From: Thalassia testudinum
Lineage: Eukaryota; Streptophyta; Magnoliopsida; Alismatales; Hydrocharitaceae
Reading direction: 5' to 3'
DNA: 64,000 bases
Assembly (NCBI GenBank): GCA_037157565.1
Contig: JAZHRO010000054.1
Span: 18,707,501 to 18,771,500, forward strand
Shown: piece by piece, positions 23,581 to 33,710 of the stretch
Layout: each line of letters begins with the position of its first letter
Numbering within the stretch: position 1 is the first letter of the stretch
Translations under genes and position numbers: made by a program
The notes under the pieces: model-generated
Databases searched by the model: none
What the model was told of the DNA's origin: nothing
Seen by the model: only the letters and a program-made list of their open reading frames with translations

Positions 23581-26424
23581 TGTTAAAACCCATGCTGTTT
23601 GAGCCTTTTAAGACATCTAGACTGTGGGTCAGACGTCTGGACATCTTCTCAAACGTCTGGAAATCGAAATTTTTAAGTACGAGCTCGCGTCTACGCGCAG
23701 GCTGCGTGCAGACAGTACTCTAATTTCCCTCCTTCTTCTCTCTCTTTCCCCCCACCTCCAAGAAAACCCTAACCCCATCCTTATAAAACCCCTCCCCCTC
23801 TTTCGTTCTCCCCACACCAGCCAACTTCCCCTCTTCGTCTCCACTCCAACGAGAGAGCCAGCGCAAGCGAGAGCGCGAGACCAGCAGTGAGGAGCGGCGT
23901 GAGGAGAGGAGGAGAGTGACCTCGCGAGCTCGCGTGGGAGCTCACCAGTGAGCGCACGGCCGGAGCGATGCGTTCGCGAGGAGGAGTGCGTCGGGGAGAT
24001 CATCCTCGACCCTACTGCAGCCGGAGTTGCAAGCGAGGAGGCGAGAAGCGGCCACACGCGACGGGAGAGAGCGGAAACAGGTTCTGTTTCTGGGTTTTTC
24101 CTAGAATCAAACGTCTGGAGTGACGTCCAGACGATGGAGCAGACGTATGGAGGCAGTTCCAGACGTCTAAGGAGAGGGCTTCGCGAAGGTACGTCCTTTT
24201 TGCGGATACTGCCATGCAGGCGCTCCGCTGCAACCCAGTTGCATGGATATTTTGAGAAGATTTGGTCGTCACGTGTAGGATTTGCTTCGAGAAGGCACGA
24301 GACACGCCCTCCCACGCTTTTCAGACGTCTGGGAGACTTGTCAGACGGCTGGAAGCACGTCCAGACGTCTGGAGAGGTGGTCGGACATTTGGAGCTGGGT
24401 CCAGATGATCCAGGAGAGTTCCTGAATGTCTGAGGATTGGCACAGAGCTTGAGGTATGATACTGGACAGTTTAAGACGTCTGAAAGTTGTTCCAGACGTC
24501 TGATTTGAGACAGAAACCCCATTTTTGACTCGTTTAGGGCCCATTTGATGTCTGTTTTCCACAAATAAGATATCGTTGTGTTCCTTGTGAATTCCTCTAC
24601 TTGTTAGAAGGCTTTCCATACTGTTCTGATAGTTCCCTTGTGATTGTTTCTTGTTATAGGACTTCGTTCCGTTGCAGGTTTGGGGCCTGCTGAGGCACAT
24701 GAGCCTACCGTTCAAGCCCCCAATACTCCTGGGTTTACTGGTAGAGTGGCTTCTCCCAATTTAACTATAATCCTAAATGCATGTATGGAATGAATGATTA
24801 GAACCTAGGATATGGTATGAATCCTAGGACGAGAAGTACTTGAAATGTCTGTATGTGCGATTGAATTGTATTCTTGAATGAATAGATAGAAATGTAAAAC
24901 AGCTACCTGTAAATAACCAAAGTTTCCTGTGAATTATGAATTGCCTGTGCTAGTTAACAATTGCATGTAATCTTCCAGTTGTATACGTTAAATGATATAA
25001 TACGAGTTGCATGTGTCTACTCTGAGAATGGAAATATGAATAATAGAAATACGAGCTGCATGTGTATAACTTGAGAATTGAAATATGAATGATAGAAATA
25101 TGAATTACCTGTGTACAACCTGAGTATGGAAATGTGAACGATAGAAATACAAATTGCATGTGTATAACTTGAGAATGGTAATGGAAATGATGAAACCTGA
25201 TATGGAATGGCATGAGGCATATGAGCATGAACCCCAAAGGGAAAATGGGATTAGAGCTCTTGGAAATAAATAGAATGGATCTGGGAATGCGTTGGGAAGT
25301 GTGCTGGCCCTCAAGTACGTGGTACCAAGGGGAGCGCACGTTACCTCTTAGTGTAGAGGGGTGCTTGCCACCCTTCGGGTTGAGACCCGGGGTGGGTTTG
25401 GCCACTTTGCATCAACTCGGTGGCCCTCGTGTACACTGTATCGAGGAGAGCTATTAGTGTAGGGAGAGAGCTAGCCACCCCACGGGGCCCGGGGTTCAAC
25501 TAGCGCCCTACATCGACTTATTAGGCCCACTAGGCAAACCAAGGTAGTCAAGCGAGGGTGCGCGAACTGTAGAGGGACGAGACCCTTATTTGGTTCTTAG
25601 GAGCTAGACCCCTGTTACTGAGAGGGTTAGGCCCTATACTGTTCCGTGCTATACTTTGGGCGCACCCATTAACGGAAACGACTGACCGCGTGCCAGTGCG
25701 GGGAAGCTACCCGTGCATTTATCGCACGTGCCGTAGTCATCGTTACGTCTATTTGTGACCTTGGGGTGGTTGACTGGGTGTAGGACCACCACGGAAGACT
25801 CTCCCAGCCAGGAGAGCACCACGTGTGACTTCTACTCTTCGGAAAAGACTGTAATCAAGATCGTTCTCACGAGGAACATTCGAGATCAATAAAGAGATCT
25901 GATAAATAAACCAAGTGGTGAAAATGAATAATTAGTTAAAAAAAGTAATTGAAAAACAATAGCTACCTGTCCACTTTTACAGCTTTAGTTAGTTGGTTGC
26001 CACTCTACTCAGCGTTCGTTGACTTTGTGTACTCATAACCCTTTTTAAGTCCAGGTGTTGAGCAGCCAAAGTCTACGGCTGCAGAGGGTGCTGGGCCCAG
26101 TAGAGCCCAGTAGCTGTAGTTCTTTTACTGTACACTTTTGTAGTAGTGAGTTCAGACTCTGGTACTTTTACGTTCTGTACCTTTACTTTTTTGTACTTTT
26201 ATGTTCTTGTACTTTGTTGCTTTTCTACTGTTGTGGTGGCGATATGCACTGTAGCAGTTTTACTTCCTTACTGCTGTACCTTTTTACTGTTAGTTGCTTA
26301 GCATAGTAAATATGGTTTACTTTCCTGCTTTTTGGTTTCTTTCTCATTGGACTACTGGATCTTGGGATCAGTCGAGTCGGTCTGATCTCGTGTCCTGTAG
26401 GGATTCGGGAGCCGGGTCGTAACA
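23581..26424 (+). repeat. 5' LTR of element B
   Basis: 2844 bp, TGTTAAAACC to GTAACA. The promoter TATAAAA is at 23782-23788. GACGTC motifs lie between about 23630 and 24500. The GC-rich conserved block at about 25300-25850 is followed by a T-rich stretch. It is clearly homologous to 38212-41028; about 10 of the first 86 bases differ, almost all as transitions. Confidence 0.9.
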
Positions 26425-26427
26425 AGA

Positions 26428-26439
26428 TGGTATCAGAGC
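26428..26439 (+). other. Primer binding site, initiator-Met tRNA type
   Basis: TGGTATCAGAGC starts 3 bp after the 5' LTR of element B. It is complementary to the 3' end of plant initiator methionine tRNA, the usual primer of chromoviruses. Confidence 0.9.
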
Positions 26440-26610
26440 AAGGTTGTCCCGAGAAATGAATCAACTAACTTAAGAATAACCAAATTCACGTGCATGTAAC
26501 TAGAGTAACTACCACAACGTACCTTTTGACATCTGATTTGAGGATTCTTTTGTTGAATGTTTGTTAGAGTTGACTTCTTCTGTTTTGTCTTCCGCGTCTC
26601 CTTGCAGGAG

Positions 26611-26940
26611 ATGCCTCGTCGGAGAATTCCCAAGACAGGCCGTGGACGTGGCCGTGGACGAGGTCGGAGGGGCAGACGTGTCGAGCTTGGAGTACATGCT
26701 ACCCCTTCTCTCCTCCTGAGCGTACAGTCTCAGGACCTTGTCCAGTTGATCCAAGAGGTCGTTCGAGAAGAATTTCAGCTTCTGCCTACTCCGCTGCCCC
26801 CTCATCTCCCTTCCGAGGGTACGAAGGGGGAGTTTTTCATGGGACGGCAATGTCACCGTAGCACCAGGCGACGTACGACGTACTTTCTTGCTCCACAAGT
26901 TTATCGCTACTTTGGAGTCTGATAGCACTCTATTAGGGGA
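26611..26940 (+). pseudogene. gag N-terminus of element B (truncated)
   Basis: The ATG at 26611 begins MPRRRIPKTGRGRGRGRGRR, the Arg/Gly-rich start seen in many plant chromovirus Gag proteins. About 90 residues follow, including SVQSQDLVQLIQEVVREEF, before a TGA near 26922. The capsid body and zinc knuckle expected next (about 1 kb) are missing; the sequence jumps to protease within about 80 bp. This is an internal deletion, so the element could not make its own particle. Confidence 0.7.
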
Positions 26941-27000
26941 TCCGTTGTGATCAAAGACCTAGGCGGCTAGCTGTTTGTAGCTGGGGAGGTTAATACAGAC

Positions 27001-27401
27001 TGTGAGGTCAGTGTTGGGGGACACAACCTCCCCGCTGACCTGATTGTGATACCGATGGGGGATTTTGGCGTGATTCTAGGGATAGTTTGGCTGTTCGCTT
27101 ACCACTCTTTGGTGGATGTTTCTGAGAAGAAGATCGTCCTCTCCATGCCGGAGATGCCATCTTTTGAGTTTCACGGACAGCTGATGGACGGAGGCTTCAA
27201 GTGCATTTCTGCACTTCGGGCAGAGAGACTTTTGGGCCAAGGGTATGAGGGCTTTCTAGCTTGTGTAGTGGCAGAGCCCAGCCCCGTGGTAGACCTTTAG
27301 AGCATTCCAGTGTTCAGAGAGCACCTCGACGTGTTTCTAGAGGAACTACCAGGACTACCGCTTGAGCGTGAGATCGAGTTCGAGATCTCACTGGTACCGG
27401 G
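27001..27401 (+). pseudogene. Protease C-terminal half and linker of element B
   Basis: The translation reads as the second half of a gypsy aspartic protease (PADLIVIPMGDFGVILG, WLFAYHSLVDV) and the linker to RT ([26 protein letters not shown]). The active-site DSGA part is absent upstream. A TAG interrupts the frame at 27298. The reading frame then stops where element C begins at 27402 and resumes with the next RT residues at 35295, which shows the insertion split a continuous polyprotein. Confidence 0.8.
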
Positions 27402-28967
27402 TGATGAGTCCATTTTAATGGACTAATAGTAAGCCTAAGTAATTCTCTTTTAACAATTTAGGTTTGTTAATAACTACACTAAGTTATAGAATAATTGTAT
27501 GCATCATGATTTAATTTTATAACATTCTATGACTTAATGTGTAATGATTATGTTCTTTTTATTTGCAGGAATAATATTCAGGAAGAATAAGGGTTGGGGA
27601 GCAATTTTCCCCAACAACCGGCGAGCCTTTTCCCTTTCCTACAGCCAGTGTAACTCTCCTCCAACGCCCGCCGGTTGAAAATAGAAAGGGTATTTGGAAA
27701 TCCCAGGATTGGCGCACGGGAGGAGAGAGAGGAGTTAAAGAGAAGAGGTGGAGAGAAGAACGAGGATCATCTTTTCCCCCTTGCGAGGAACTGCTTCATC
27801 GTGGAAGAGGGTGGACACCATGTAACTCGTGTGCACTGTGCCTGCACCTACCCGCTCACGCACCCGCAAGCCAAGCACCATAAGTGCTCTCCAACGTTGC
27901 AGGCACTCATTCCCTGCAGCGCCAGTGCCCGCTCCGCCCTCTCCAGAACCAGCGCCTCCTTCCTGCAGTTCAGCACACCCTCAACTGCAGGCGCTCTCTA
28001 CCTGCCTTCACCCCACAGCGCCCGCACAGCCGCCTCAGCTGCCCATCTGCAAGTGCCCGCACGCCCATCAGCAGGCACAGCACCGCACCTACAGGCGCTA
28101 CCGCACCCGCAGCGGCCACTTCGCCCATCTGCAGGCCATAGAGCCCGCACGGCCATCAGCAAGCGTGGCACCGCTCGCCCGCGCACCGCACCCACAAGTG
28201 CTAACTGCAGACCGTCGCGCCCGGATGAGCAGACCCGCGCCATAGCCGCGGCCACAGCAGCAACCTTCGCCGGTCCTCATCTCCTCCGCCGGCCGGCCGC
28301 CTCCGGCCATCTCCGCCGACGCCGCTGCCACCATCGGAGAGCCCCCGTCCTCGCCGTCCTCCTGAGCCTCGCAATTGCCCCGCCGGTGCTCTCTCTCTTT
28401 CGCGAGGAGGAGAGAGAGCAAATGCTCTGTTTTCTCCACCATTAAAATTTATAGAAAATGCCATTGTCAAGTTACTATTCATTTATTTTCTGAATTAATA
28501 TATTGCTCCACAATTTGCGTGGACACCCCTTGCTTAATTCAAAATTACATATAATTGATTTCTCCTTCTGAGTGACAAACAATCTGAGATATTAATTATA
28601 GTGTTATTAGTTAGGAGATTAACATTAACATTGTTTGTTATTACCAAGGTTATTATTTAGAATATTATATTATGGTAATTTTGCATATGCACCCTCATCT
28701 TCTTGATTAATTATCTATATTGCAAATTTATGTGAGAAAAAGAAAAACATGAAGTAGCATGCATATCTATTGAGTTTCCTAAATAAATGTGACACTATTT
28801 ATTAATTTAAATAGGCTAAGTCCTCACTGTGGAGACGACTTAACTATTCGTGGTTAGATTCTGACAATTAAAATGTTTTTGAAAAGCGACTTTCTATCAC
28901 GCTATTAAATACAACGATACATCATTTTATAATAAAGTTTTAAACGAAAATGGAGATTGCTCTTTCA
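27402..28967 (+). repeat. 5' LTR of element C
   Basis: 1566 bp. It opens with an inverted repeat (AGTCCATT-tt-AATGGACT). The middle (about 27820-28380) is extremely GC-rich with degenerate units such as GCCCATCTGCA, GCCCGCACG and CATCAGCAGGC, giving Pro/Ala/His-rich or Arg-rich text in every frame. A 256-codon ORF (27675-28445) runs through it, but the 3' LTR copy is frame-disrupted after about 146 codons, so I do not call a gene. Confidence 0.9.
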
Positions 28968-28970
28968 AAA

Positions 28971-28988
28971 TGGCACCGTTGCCGGGGA
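28971..28988 (+). other. Primer binding site, tRNA-Asp type
   Basis: TGGCACCGTTGCCGGGGA lies 3 bp after the LTR and differs at one base from TGGCGCCGTTGCCGGGGA, the complement of plant tRNA-Asp used by Athila/Tat-type elements. Confidence 0.85.
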
Positions 28989-30140
28989 GGAAAAATGCCT
29001 ATTAATTTTTCGGGAATTTTATGTTATTTTTATGCTATTTTAAAAGCTTTTCTGAATTACTAACTGTGGATTTTCTTCTGTGCAAAAACACGCGACGAAT
29101 GCGACGGACGCGCACGGCGGAGACAATCTTTTTGGTGGACCTTGACGCCACCTGAAGGACGACAACAGGAACACGTGGGCCTTGATCCCACGCACATAGG
29201 CTTACTGAGAAGCCTATTTCTGATTTAGGCAGTAGGTCTTAGTTAGATTTAGTTATATAGACATTAGAATTTAAATTACTGTCTTTTGGGCCCTTATTGG
29301 ATATTTTTGGGAACGTGTTCCCATTTATTTAGATTATAGGATTATTTGAACTATTTTAAACTGCATTTCAGTTAGTTAGTTAGATTAGGTCTGTTTGTTA
29401 TTATTATTTAAAAAAAAAAATCGAACTGCCTGCTAGAAGCTGCATATCTATAGGACGATCATCTAGGACTGAAGGAGGAACATCTAGTTTATTTTTTTAT
29501 TGCATTGCATTCATACACTGCACGAAGAAAGCTGGAGTAAGGTACGTCTTTTCTTGAGCATTAATCACTTGTCATGCATATGCATTGAACCTAAATCTAA
29601 GACCACAAAAGTGTGTGAATCAAATTAATTCAGTGGTCACTTTAAACAAATTGGGACTGTTAAGAGGTTGGACTTTAAAATCTGTGACTGAAAATTGTGT
29701 GCAAAAGGATCCTGTTTGTGGAATTTCAAAAAATCAAAACACGATCGTATGCTTGCACACTTGAGACACTGTGCACCTCACACATAAGGTCACTAGATAA
29801 ATTTCTACCTCTCCTCTTTTGCACCACAAGGGAAGTTAGTTGGAAATCAACAAGCCTATCCACCAAGTTACTTCGGTCCCTCGTGTGTGGGCTCGATTCG
29901 AGACTTCCATCCCTTGGGAGTAGGTTATAGGCACCAAAGAAGGTTGGCCTAGGAAGCATAATTTTTGCAAAACTTTTTTGGGCACCAACTAAACATATAA
30001 CTCTAAGACCTGCAATCTACTAAAAACAGATCCTGTTGAATTTGCGTTTGCTTTGACAATAGAACTCTCTAGGAAGTTTTCTGCTTATATTCTGAATTTT
30101 GCTAAAGCCTAAGAGAGTTAAAATTGTTTTGCTTAAAGAA
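28989..30140 (+). other. Leader of element C
   Basis: About 1.15 kb between the primer site and the long ORF, AT-rich, with no recognised domain. Leaders of this length are common in Athila/Tat elements and would hold the packaging signal. Confidence 0.5.
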
Positions 30141-31550
30141 ATGGATTACTCTTACTCCTATCATTCAGATTATCAGAGTCAATACTTCCTATCTTTTAAT
30201 CAGGATCCCATGCTCCGAGCGTATCCATCCTTTGATGGGTACATTGATAATTCATGGGATCATTCTCATTCTTACCCTGGGACTACTGGCTTGATAACTC
30301 CCACTTTTGAGCAGAGCCTAGGAGCGGGATTTTCCAATCCTGAAATCCCTACTTCCATGCAAACAACCAACCCTCCCACCCTTCATGATTTTCTGTATCG
30401 AGGTTGGACTGATACCCCTAGGCAACTAGAGCCTGAAATTGATTATCCTCCCCAACCTGATAATAGTAGCCTCTCCTCTTTTATGATAGAAATGCAAAAA
30501 CAACAAAAGGAAATAATGGAATCAATGGGAGAGATGTTGAGGAATAGTCAACACATAAATAAAGAAATAAGACAACTTCGCTACACGCTTCCCAATAATC
30601 TTGATCCCTACCCAATAAACCATGATCATGAAAATAATTCTGAGGAACCTAATGACAATAGGGATCCAATTTTAGGTAGCCATCACTTAGACTCTTCCAA
30701 TGAGACACGGCCACTAGAGGATAATGATCATAGTGATCATCCACCTGAATTATATTGCAGTCAAAAACAAGGGAAGATGGTATCTCTTGGGGACCTTGAC
30801 CCCAATGACGGTATTCTCCTTACCCCTACCAACCTGGGTCAAGGTTATATTGTTCTTATCACTTCCCCTCTTGATTATTTGGTGGAATCCCATTCTACTC
30901 TTAGTGAGCCTACTCCTGACCCTCCACTTAGGGAATCAACACCTACCCTTCAATATTCTAAGGATTCAAATGCACCTAATGAAGGTGACCCTAAGGGAAT
31001 AGAGGATGATCAATTCTGGTCTCAGGGATATGACGAGTCTAATTTTGAAGATGAGGATACCCTAATAGAGGAACCTGGACTGAAACTCTGGAGTGATTCA
31101 CAGGAGAATTATTTATCATTTGAGGACTTACCTCCAGAGGGTAGAAATAATATGATTAAATCCAGATTCCTCCTTTCTTTTGAGAGCCATCCCCCATCAA
31201 AACAGGAGTTGATATTAGAGGAGGACAAACAAAATAATAAGAAGTCTATGGGAGAATCTCAGGAACAAAACATATCAATTGAGGATTTATACCCCGAGAA
31301 GAATGACGAATTCAATGATATAGGCTTCCTCCAAAATATTAAAACTATTCCTCCCTTAGAAATAATTGAGGATACTGATCCAACTCCTAAGGAATCACAA
31401 ATACACCCAGATAAATATTTGAGTGAACCAAATGAATCTGGGGATGAGCTGAATGATAATGATTCTTACATCTTGACCCTGCCATCAAAAGGTTGTAATT
31501 TGGAGTCTACCCTGCCATCAAATACGACTCCGATTATTAATGCTAGGTAG
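30141..31550 (+). CDS. Uncharacterised acidic ORF of element C
   Basis: This is the only long uninterrupted ORF of element C: 469 codons from the ATG at 30141, or 483 if the ATG at 30099 is used. The second start is preferred because it opens the Tyr/Ser-rich text MDYSYSYHSDYQSQYF, which resembles the N-terminal flavour of retroelement Gag proteins. A predicted coiled coil follows (MIEMQKQQKEIMESMGEMLR and on, about residues 114-147). The remainder is strongly acidic and low-complexity, rich in Asp, Glu, Asn, Pro and Ser (for example EDEDTLIEEPG, NESGDELNDND). No zinc knuckle, protease, RT or other catalytic motif is present. I do not recognise the family. It may be a divergent Gag-like or accessory protein of a trans-mobilised element. 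The lack of stops contrasts with the decayed pol genes around it, which may reflect youth or selection. Confidence 0.65.
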   Translation: MDYSYSYHSDYQSQYFLSFNQDPMLRAYPSFDGYIDNSWDHSHSYPGTTGLITPTFEQSLGAGFSNPEIPTSMQTTNPPTLHDFLYRGWTDTPRQLEPEIDYPPQPDNSSLSSFMIEMQKQQKEIMESMGEMLRNSQHINKEIRQLRYTLPNNLDPYPINHDHENNSEEPNDNRDPILGSHHLDSSNETRPLEDNDHSDHPPELYCSQKQGKMVSLGDLDPNDGILLTPTNLGQGYIVLITSPLDYLVESHSTLSEPTPDPPLRESTPTLQYSKDSNAPNEGDPKGIEDDQFWSQGYDESNFEDEDTLIEEPGLKLWSDSQENYLSFEDLPPEGRNNMIKSRFLLSFESHPPSKQELILEEDKQNNKKSMGESQEQNISIEDLYPEKNDEFNDIGFLQNIKTIPPLEIIEDTDPTPKESQIHPDKYLSEPNESGDELNDNDSYILTLPSKGCNLESTLPSNTTPIINAR

Positions 31551-32137
31551 GATAACTTGAAGTTGTCTACAACTGTTAGGGAGTGTACACAATCTAAATC
31601 ATTGTTGGAATTGGACTTAACACAACTAAGCCTTCATTGGACTTAACCATTACCTTCCAACACTACAAACAACCCTTATACTCCCTAACCGATCCTTGGC
31701 TCAGATCTCTGCTCATGTACATTCTTTCTGGAGACTATATCAGGCCAGTACATCCTAAGGTAGAATGGCGAGTATGAATTGATGCTTGTACTTTTACTCT
31801 CGCCATTCAAGGGTTTGAACTAATTATATGTATATCTTTTAAAACTCGTCCTGCTCTGGAGGATCCTTGTTATCCTCCACTTATTCTATTTCGGGAGGTC
31901 CCTTTTCATATTCCGTTTATTATTCCTAAACCTCCTAGGGTAGCCAACGAGATTTTCTGTTTTCATTTCTTCTGGCAAGCATTTGGAATTACATTGCATC
32001 ATCAGCTCGCCAACATTCGTGGTTACCTATTTTCTAGGCCTGCGTTGTTACGCATATTCTTAGGGCTTAACCTTTTCTGTTTGGAACCTGACTTACAGGT
32101 TCCTTATAAGTATGGCTGCTGACAGAAAATGCAGTGC
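31551..32137 (+). other. Post-ORF region of element C with a possible degenerate ORF
   Basis: After a noncoding stretch, frame 31778-32122 stays open for 114 codons without an ATG. It has a protein-like mix (ALEDPCYPPLILFREVPFHI, PKPPRVANEIFCFHFFWQAF, ANIRGYLFSRPALLRIF) and ends in TGA. I cannot assign it. It may be the remnant of a longer protein of the parent autonomous element, since it lies just before motifs shared with element E. Confidence 0.3.
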
Positions 32138-32220
32138 TTGTTGGGAGGCAACCCAACAAACTGTGTCAGGTGATTTCTTTCCTTTCTCCTCCTGTTTTAA
32201 TTTTACAATGGGGACATTGT
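32138..32220 (+). other. Two conserved hairpin motifs shared with element E
   Basis: The first is TTGTTGGG-aggcaa-CCCAACAA at 32138-32159. The second is ACAATG-ggga-CATTGT at 32205-32220. Element E has the matching text TGGGAGGCAGC near 47487 and ACAATGAGGACATTG at 47691-47705, downstream of integrase. Shared short hairpins between otherwise different elements suggest a functional RNA signal and a family link. Confidence 0.6.
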
Positions 32221-32934
32221 AGGATTTAGGTATGGGGGAGTGCATTTGCATTTTAGGTGCATTCATGCATTTAGGTTAGCATATAAAAAAAAAAATATTC
32301 TCTTTTCTTGAGCTGATTGGGTTAGTCCCTAGCAGAATACCTTTTCCATTGGAGGTTTTTCTTCTTGAATTATTTCTTAAGTTTAGAATTAAGTACATTT
32401 ATTTCACGTGCACGTAGACTTGGTAATGGATCCTTGAGGAAAACTAATGAGCATTTATTGTCTACTGAACCCTTGGACAGTTCATAGAGAGTCAAGCATA
32501 CTATCTTCTAGTAAATCCACCTCATATTTGTGAGAAGAAGTAGAGAGATTACTGGTGTGCTAAGTCTAGTTCAAGGACTCTTAAGTTCTAAATAATTAGA
32601 TGATGATACTTCAGAGTTAGGCGTAGTTTTCACTCTCTGTCCCTGAGTGCATATTTTGTGTGAATTCCTGAGAGTCACCAAATAAGGTAGATACACAGAG
32701 ATTGAGTCTTAATAAAGTTATAACTATGGTGGATGGTTACGACTGTCCTTCATAGAGTCCTCAGCTGAAGGAGGGTAATAGTGTCAAAGGTCAGAAATAC
32801 GCCTGTTCTATCCATTCTTTCCCGGTGTCGAGAATAGGCACTTCCACCAAATAAGCCACACAACTTCCTTTTGACCATCATCATCTCTAATAATGCCTCG
32901 TAAATAAAAGTCCGTATCGTGTTGTGTTGATTGA

Positions 32935-33022
32935 AAAAGAGACAAAAACAAGAAGAAATAAAAAAAGAAAGAGAGAGAAAAGAAGAAGAAAAAGAAGAAA
33001 CAGAAAGAAAAAAAAAAGAAAT
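32935..33022 (+). repeat. Polypurine tract in element C
   Basis: Almost 90 bases of A and G with very few pyrimidines, made of AAGAAG/GAGAGA units. It lies about 700 bp upstream of the 3' LTR, too far to be the classical plus-strand primer, which should adjoin 33711. Confidence 0.75.
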
Positions 33023-33710
33023 AGTATATTACAAAAAAAAAAGTCCAAGTGTATGATGTAACACTGTTTCTGAGGCAGCAAACACCTATCGCGTTCCACC
33101 AAATATGACCCATACCTTCCTTCTAGTATTTTTGATCACTTGAATACTGGTTGAGGACTCTAACTTAGTTGTAGAGTTATGAGGATTTTAATTGAAGTGT
33201 GGATGCCAAGTGAGGCTACCAAATAGTGAGTACAATTTCTAAATCTAGCGAGATTCATGATCTCAGAAAGAAAGAGAGAGAGTGCCCAGGAACATCAAGA
33301 GAGCACAATTGTGTAGCCTCTCTCAGAATTGACTTGTCTAATAGTCCAGAGAGCTAGAGTCTACAGTACTAGACTATATGTAGCACCAGTAGAGTGTGTA
33401 CCACCAAATACAAATCCACTCAACTTATTATCTCCTACCTAAGCCAAACATCGGGGTCAAATTACAGATTATCGTCTGCTTTATCCCCGAGGGAAGTAGT
33501 TGCCTATCTCAATAGAAATTTTTGCCAAGGGTGATGTACAAACTCCTAATGCGAATCGGCTCTTTCACTTGGATCTGTTACCTAGGCTATCAACACTTCA
33601 CCTTTGTCTGGATTTCTAAAGTTTTGAAGTAAGAAAAGAAGAAATCTTCTAGTTACTTCTATTATTTTTACTTTTGCTAAGGACTAGCAAATCTTAGGCA
33701 TGGGAGTATT

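Noticed and set aside
23629..24564. 311-codon minus-strand ORF in the B LTR
   Set aside because: It runs through LTR promoter sequence and repeats text such as QTSG and SRRL that comes from the palindromic motif; it is not kept in the 3' LTR copy.
27402..27430. Hammerhead-ribozyme-like start of the C LTRs (TGATGAG followed by an AGTCCATT/AATGGACT stem)
   Set aside because: The CUGAUGAG box and stem II look right, but the stem is followed by TAATAG rather than the required GAAA, and no matching stems I and III were found.
27675..28445. 256-codon ORF in the 5' LTR of C
   Set aside because: Low-complexity GC-rich repeat; the 3' LTR copy breaks after about 146 codons.
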